In this document: one piece after another, positions 6,652 to 9,080 of the stretch | How positions within the stretch are numbered: the stretch's first letter is position 1 | Layout of the letters: every line of letters starts with the position of its first letter | Assembly (NCBI GenBank): GCA_002494215.1 | Contig: DLBF01000202.1 | Location: forward strand, 1,902-10,981 | Reading direction: 5' to 3' | DNA: 9,080 nt | Source: Prevotellaceae bacterium UBA7028 | GTDB taxonomy: Bacteria; Bacteroidota; Bacteroidia; Bacteroidales; Bacteroidaceae | Position numbers and translations under genes: made by a program | Notes under the pieces: generated by a model | The model's database searches: none | What the model saw: only the letters and a program-made list of their open reading frames with translations | Told to the model about the DNA's origin: nothing

Positions 6652-7611
6652 ATGAATATTCTCATAACAGGGGCAAATGGGCAGTTAGGCAACGAGATGC
6701 GAATCGTGGCCAAGGGTTCTGCAGACAGGTATTTCTTTACTGACGTATGCGATGCCAATGAGGAGACGCTTGCCATGCTTCGTAAGCTGGCAGGCGATGA
6801 TGTATGCACAGAAACCTCGCGCCTCGATATAACAGACCTTGCTGCCATCCGTGCCTTTGTGGCTCAGAATCAGATTCAGGCTATCATCAACTGTGCGGCT
6901 TATACCAATGTGGATGCTGCCGAGGAGAATCAGGATTTGGCAATGTTGCTCAATGCCAAGGCGCCAGAGAATCTGGCCATTGCCATGAAGGAGGCCGGCG
7001 GCCTGCTCGTTCATATCTCTACGGACTATGTTTTTGGCAAGGAACCCTATAATGTTCCCTGTCGCGAAGACCAGCAGGGCACTCCCACAGGCGTGTATGG
7101 CTATACCAAGCTTTGTGGCGAACAGAACATAAAGGCTGTTGGTTGCCAGCACATCATTATCCGCACGGCATGGCTCTATAGCGAGTTTGGCAAGAACTTC
7201 TGCAAGACCATGCTCAGTCTTACAGCCTCCAAGCCTCAGCTTAAGGTCGTCTTCGACCAGGTCGGTACCCCCACCTACGCCTACGACCTTGCCAAAGCCA
7301 TCTCCGTCATCCTCAACGACTATACACTGACTCTAAACTCTAAACTCTCAACTCTCAACTTTTCAAAAAATGGTGTCTACCATTTTTCGAACGAGGGAGT
7401 TTGCAGCTGGTACGACTTCACCAAGCAGATTCAGGAGTATGCGGGGCAGAAGGCATGCGATGTACAGCCCTGTCACTCGTCAGAGTTTCCCAGCCCTGTA
7501 ACCCGTCCATCGTACAGCGTTTTGGATAAGACGAAGATAAAGCAGACCTTCTCTGTTGCCGTTCCCTATTGGACGGACAGCCTGAGATTGTGCATTGCTA
7601 ATCTCAAGTAG
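6652..7611 (+). CDS. rmlD: dTDP-4-dehydrorhamnose reductase RmlD (RfbD) with internal low-complexity insertion
   Basis: This is the NAD(P)H-dependent reductase that completes dTDP-L-rhamnose. The 319-residue short-chain dehydrogenase has the Rossmann loop ITGANGQLGNEM (5-16), CAAYTNVDAAE (81-91), STDYVFG (123-129), the catalytic Y149-x3-K153 in VYGYTKLCGE, RTAWLYSEFGKNF (171-183), DQVGTPTYAYDLA (202-214) and the C-terminal RPSYSVLDKTKI (285-296). The odd part is residues about 225-238 (TLTLNSKLSTLNFS), encoded by a tandem heptamer repeat that falls between the conserved helix AKAISVILND and GVYHFSNEGVCSWYDF. Family members as I recall them have a shorter link here. The insertion keeps the frame and the downstream domain is intact, so the enzyme is probably active, but this was not tested. 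Last gene of the rml block; 66 bases separate it from the next gene and contain a new promoter but no obvious terminator. Confidence 0.94.
   Translation: MNILITGANGQLGNEMRIVAKGSADRYFFTDVCDANEETLAMLRKLAGDDVCTETSRLDITDLAAIRAFVAQNQIQAIINCAAYTNVDAAEENQDLAMLLNAKAPENLAIAMKEAGGLLVHISTDYVFGKEPYNVPCREDQQGTPTGVYGYTKLCGEQNIKAVGCQHIIIRTAWLYSEFGKNFCKTMLSLTASKPQLKVVFDQVGTPTYAYDLAKAISVILNDYTLTLNSKLSTLNFSKNGVYHFSNEGVCSWYDFTKQIQEYAGQKACDVQPCHSSEFPSPVTRPSYSVLDKTKIKQTFSVAVPYWTDSLRLCIANLK
7330..7357 (+). repeat. Tandem heptamer tract (ACTCTAA x2, ACTCTCA x2) inside rmlD
   Basis: Four contiguous 7-base units are seen: 7330-7336 and 7337-7343 are ACTCTAA, 7344-7350 and 7351-7357 are ACTCTCA. A degenerate fifth unit, ACTTTTC, follows at 7358-7364. 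The tract differs in composition from the surrounding coding sequence, which is richer in G and C. It encodes the Thr/Leu/Asn/Ser-rich insertion in RmlD. Seven is not a multiple of three, so gain or loss of one unit would shift the reading frame. Confidence 0.9.
7362..7391 (+). repeat. Inverted repeat adjoining the heptamer tract in rmlD
   Basis: AAAAATGGT (7366-7374) and ACCATTTTT (7379-7387) are perfect inverted arms around a GTCT loop. After one A/C mismatch the arms extend by three further pairs (TTC 7362-7364 with GAA 7389-7391). It begins right at the end of the heptamer tract. Much of the same sequence encodes the conserved NGVYHFSN segment, so the symmetry may be partly a by-product of codons. 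It lacks a free T-tract and is not a convincing terminator. Confidence 0.75.
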
Positions 7612-7618
7612 TGAAGAT

Positions 7619-7650
7619 GTTGTCTATTATCTGAAAAAGTTGTACCTTTG
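7619..7650 (+). promoter_or_regulatory. Bacteroidetes-type promoter for the YqiA-like hydrolase gene
   Basis: GTTG at 7619-7622 (three of four matches to TTTG) is followed by a 20-base spacer and a perfect TACCTTTG -7 box at 7643-7650. The expected start lies near 7654-7657, giving an A-rich leader of about 20 bases before ATG 7678. This separates the hydrolase, and possibly ffh, from the rml block. Confidence 0.72.
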
Positions 7651-7677
7651 CGCCATTAAAATAAAACGGCACCATAG

Positions 7678-8280
7678 ATGAAGAAAGCTATTTACCTACA
7701 CGGATTTGCATCAGCAGGCAGTACTGGCACAGCCACTACGATGCGTAACCTGCTGTATGGGCGCGACGTTATGGTGCTTAGTCCCGATATCCCCGTATCT
7801 CCGCTCCAGGCCCAGCAGATGCTTTCTGACCTTGTCCAGACGGAGCAGCCGGATATCATCGTGGCCACCAGCATGGGAGCCATGTATGCCGAGCAGCTAA
7901 GGGGTGTCCCCCGCATCTTGGTCAATCCCTCCTTCCACATGGCCCGCTTGCTTACGTTCCGTGGTTTGGGACGACGCGAGTTCAGGAACAAGCGTCAGGA
8001 TGGTGCAACGGACTTCAAGGTCGATAAGCAGCTCATCAGCGAGTTTCAGCAGGTCGAGAAGACATCCTTCAAGGGCATCACTCCGCAGGAGAAGGAGTTG
8101 GTATGGGGGCTGTTCGGAACGCAGGACAAACTGGTAAACTGTCAGGCAGACTTCAAGAAGAACTATGGCGCAGGGCAGATGAGGCTCTTTGAGGGCGAGC
8201 ATTTCCTGAACGACAAGGTGCTCTCGCGTGTAGTCCTGCCCCTTGTGGAGCAGATTCTGCAGTTACCGCCTCAGAAGTAA
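7678..8280 (+). CDS. YqiA-like alpha/beta-hydrolase (UPF0227 family, putative esterase)
   Basis: This 200-residue cytosolic protein resembles E. coli YqiA and relatives (COG3150/UPF0227), small serine esterases of poorly known substrate. It opens with KAIYLHGFASAGSTGT (3-18), where HGF marks the oxyanion-hole strand. The nucleophile elbow is ATSMGA (63-68) with S65, followed by NPSF (83-86). D150 in FGTQDKLVN and H175 in GEHFLNDK complete a plausible Ser-Asp-His triad. The first Gly of the usual GxSxG elbow is Ala here. No signal peptide or membrane segment is visible. It has its own promoter (7619-7650). The start ATG follows an A-rich leader and the next gene begins 38 bases downstream, so it may share a transcript with ffh. 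The family assignment rests on motif order and length; the physiological role is unknown. Confidence 0.8.
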   Translation: MKKAIYLHGFASAGSTGTATTMRNLLYGRDVMVLSPDIPVSPLQAQQMLSDLVQTEQPDIIVATSMGAMYAEQLRGVPRILVNPSFHMARLLTFRGLGRREFRNKRQDGATDFKVDKQLISEFQQVEKTSFKGITPQEKELVWGLFGTQDKLVNCQADFKKNYGAGQMRLFEGEHFLNDKVLSRVVLPLVEQILQLPPQK

Positions 8281-8318
8281 AGAATAATGCATATATAATA
8301 TATAAGGTATAAGAGAAT

Positions 8319-9080
8319 ATGTTCGAAAATTTAAGTGAGAGACTCGAAAGGTCCTTTAAGATACTGAAGGGTGAAGGCAAGATAACCGAGATTAACGTTG
8401 CCGAAACGCTGAAGGATGTACGTCGTGCACTCCTTGATGCCGATGTCAACTACAAGGTTGCCAAGAACTTTACGGATACCGTCAAGCAGAAAGCCCTTGG
8501 CCAGAATGTGCTCACGGCTGTTAAGCCCCAGCAGTTGATGGTTAAGATTGTGCACGACGAGTTGGCTTCCCTGATGGGAGGCGAGACCACCGATATGCAG
8601 CTCAAGGGGCATCCCGCTATCATCCTGATGGCAGGTCTGAATGGTGCCGGTAAGACCACCATGAGTGGTAAGCTGGCCAAGATGCTCAAGGAGAAGCGTC
8701 ACATGAATCCCCTTCTGGCCGCCTGTGATACCTTCCGTCCTGCCGCTATGGAGCAGTTGCGTGTCCTGGGTGAGCAGGTGGGTGTTCCCGTTTATATGGA
8801 GGAGGGCGCTACAGACCCCGTCAGCGTTGCCAAAAATGCCATCCAGCAGGCCAAGGCCAAGGCGCATGATGTGCTTATCGTGGATACGGCTGGTCGTCAG
8901 GCTATCGACGAGGAGCTGATGCAGCAGATTCAGGACATCCGTGATGCCGTTCAGCCCGACGAGATTCTCTTCGTTGTGGATGCTATGACCGGTCAGGATG
9001 CCGTTAATACAGCCAAGGAGTTCAACGAGCGTCTCGACTATACAGGTGTTATCCTTACCAAACTCGATGGTGATACCCGT
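8319..9080 (+). CDS. ffh: Ffh, signal recognition particle GTPase (SRP54), 3' truncated by window
   Basis: Ffh binds signal sequences and 4.5S RNA and, with receptor FtsY, targets nascent membrane proteins to the Sec translocon. The first 254 codons are present and stay open to the window edge. The N domain (about 1-95) starts MFENLSERLERSFK and includes the conserved ALLDADVNYKV (37-47). The G domain follows: P-loop GLNGAGKTT (106-114), DTFRPAAMEQLR (137-148), DTAGR (189-193), FVVDAMTGQDAVNTAKEF (218-235), and TKLDGDTR (247-254) as the guanine-specificity motif. The rest of the G domain and the methionine-rich M domain lie beyond the window. The P-loop has Asn at 108 where Ffh usually has Gln, and DTAGR is followed by Gln instead of the usual Leu. 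The 38-base leader (8281-8318) is very AT-rich and has no TAnnTTTG box, so transcription may come from the hydrolase promoter. Confidence 0.95.
   Translation, partial: MFENLSERLERSFKILKGEGKITEINVAETLKDVRRALLDADVNYKVAKNFTDTVKQKALGQNVLTAVKPQQLMVKIVHDELASLMGGETTDMQLKGHPAIILMAGLNGAGKTTMSGKLAKMLKEKRHMNPLLAACDTFRPAAMEQLRVLGEQVGVPVYMEEGATDPVSVAKNAIQQAKAKAHDVLIVDTAGRQAIDEELMQQIQDIRDAVQPDEILFVVDAMTGQDAVNTAKEFNERLDYTGVILTKLDGDTR

Noticed and set aside
7330..7391. CRISPR-like or riboswitch-like element in rmlD
   Set aside because: Units are 7 bases and contiguous, with no spacers, and the region is translated within a conserved enzyme. It is a simple tandem repeat plus a small inverted repeat.
4013..7611. 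Horizontally acquired O-antigen/capsule cluster
   Set aside because: Codon use and composition match the neighbouring housekeeping genes, and there are no transferases, flippase, integrase or repeats at the edges. It looks like a resident rml operon.
8281..8318. AT-rich leader of ffh (ATATATAATATATA) as a promoter or operator
   Set aside because: There is no TAnnTTTG box and no exact palindrome; A/T-rich leaders are normal before start codons in this phylum.

Overview
The window looks like ordinary chromosomal sequence from a member of the Bacteroidales, most likely a Prevotella-type organism. Three things point there: close resemblance to Bacteroides/Prevotella versions of NqrF, RmlB and Ffh (judged from memory, no search was run); at least two, probably three, promoters of the Bacteroidetes type with a TAnnTTTG -7 box; and the absence of clear Shine-Dalgarno sites. 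All genes lie on the + strand and are tightly packed.

Layout: (1) 2-406, the 3' end of nqrF, last subunit of the sodium-pumping NADH:quinone reductase, closed by a strong intrinsic terminator at 426-460. (2) 475-1011, a small HD-domain phosphohydrolase whose promoter is interleaved with that terminator and whose ATG sits almost at the predicted transcription start. (3) 1095-3980, an LptD-type outer-membrane LPS-assembly protein starting at TTG. (4) 4013-7611, a compact rmlA-rmlC-rmlB-rmlD cluster that makes dTDP-L-rhamnose from glucose-1-phosphate. The gaps are 9, 2 and 6 bases, and no promoter or terminator is visible between lptD and rmlA. (5) 7678-8280, a YqiA-like alpha/beta-hydrolase with its own promoter. 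(6) 8319 to the window end, the 5' part of ffh, the signal-recognition-particle GTPase.

How the genes work together: the rml products supply an activated deoxysugar for surface polysaccharide, and LptD inserts LPS into the outer membrane, so the central 6.5 kb is an envelope-building block. The flanking genes are respiratory and protein-targeting housekeeping functions.

I see no phage, transposon, CRISPR array, defence system or RNA gene. The most unusual item is a tandem heptamer tract (ACTCTAA/ACTCTCA, four units) inside the rmlD reading frame, which adds a low-complexity peptide to a conserved enzyme and lies beside a perfect inverted repeat. Secondary points are the merged terminator/promoter with a probable leaderless gene, an atypical P-loop in Ffh, and a highly acidic loop in LptD. 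No stretch over 300 bases lacks a gene.
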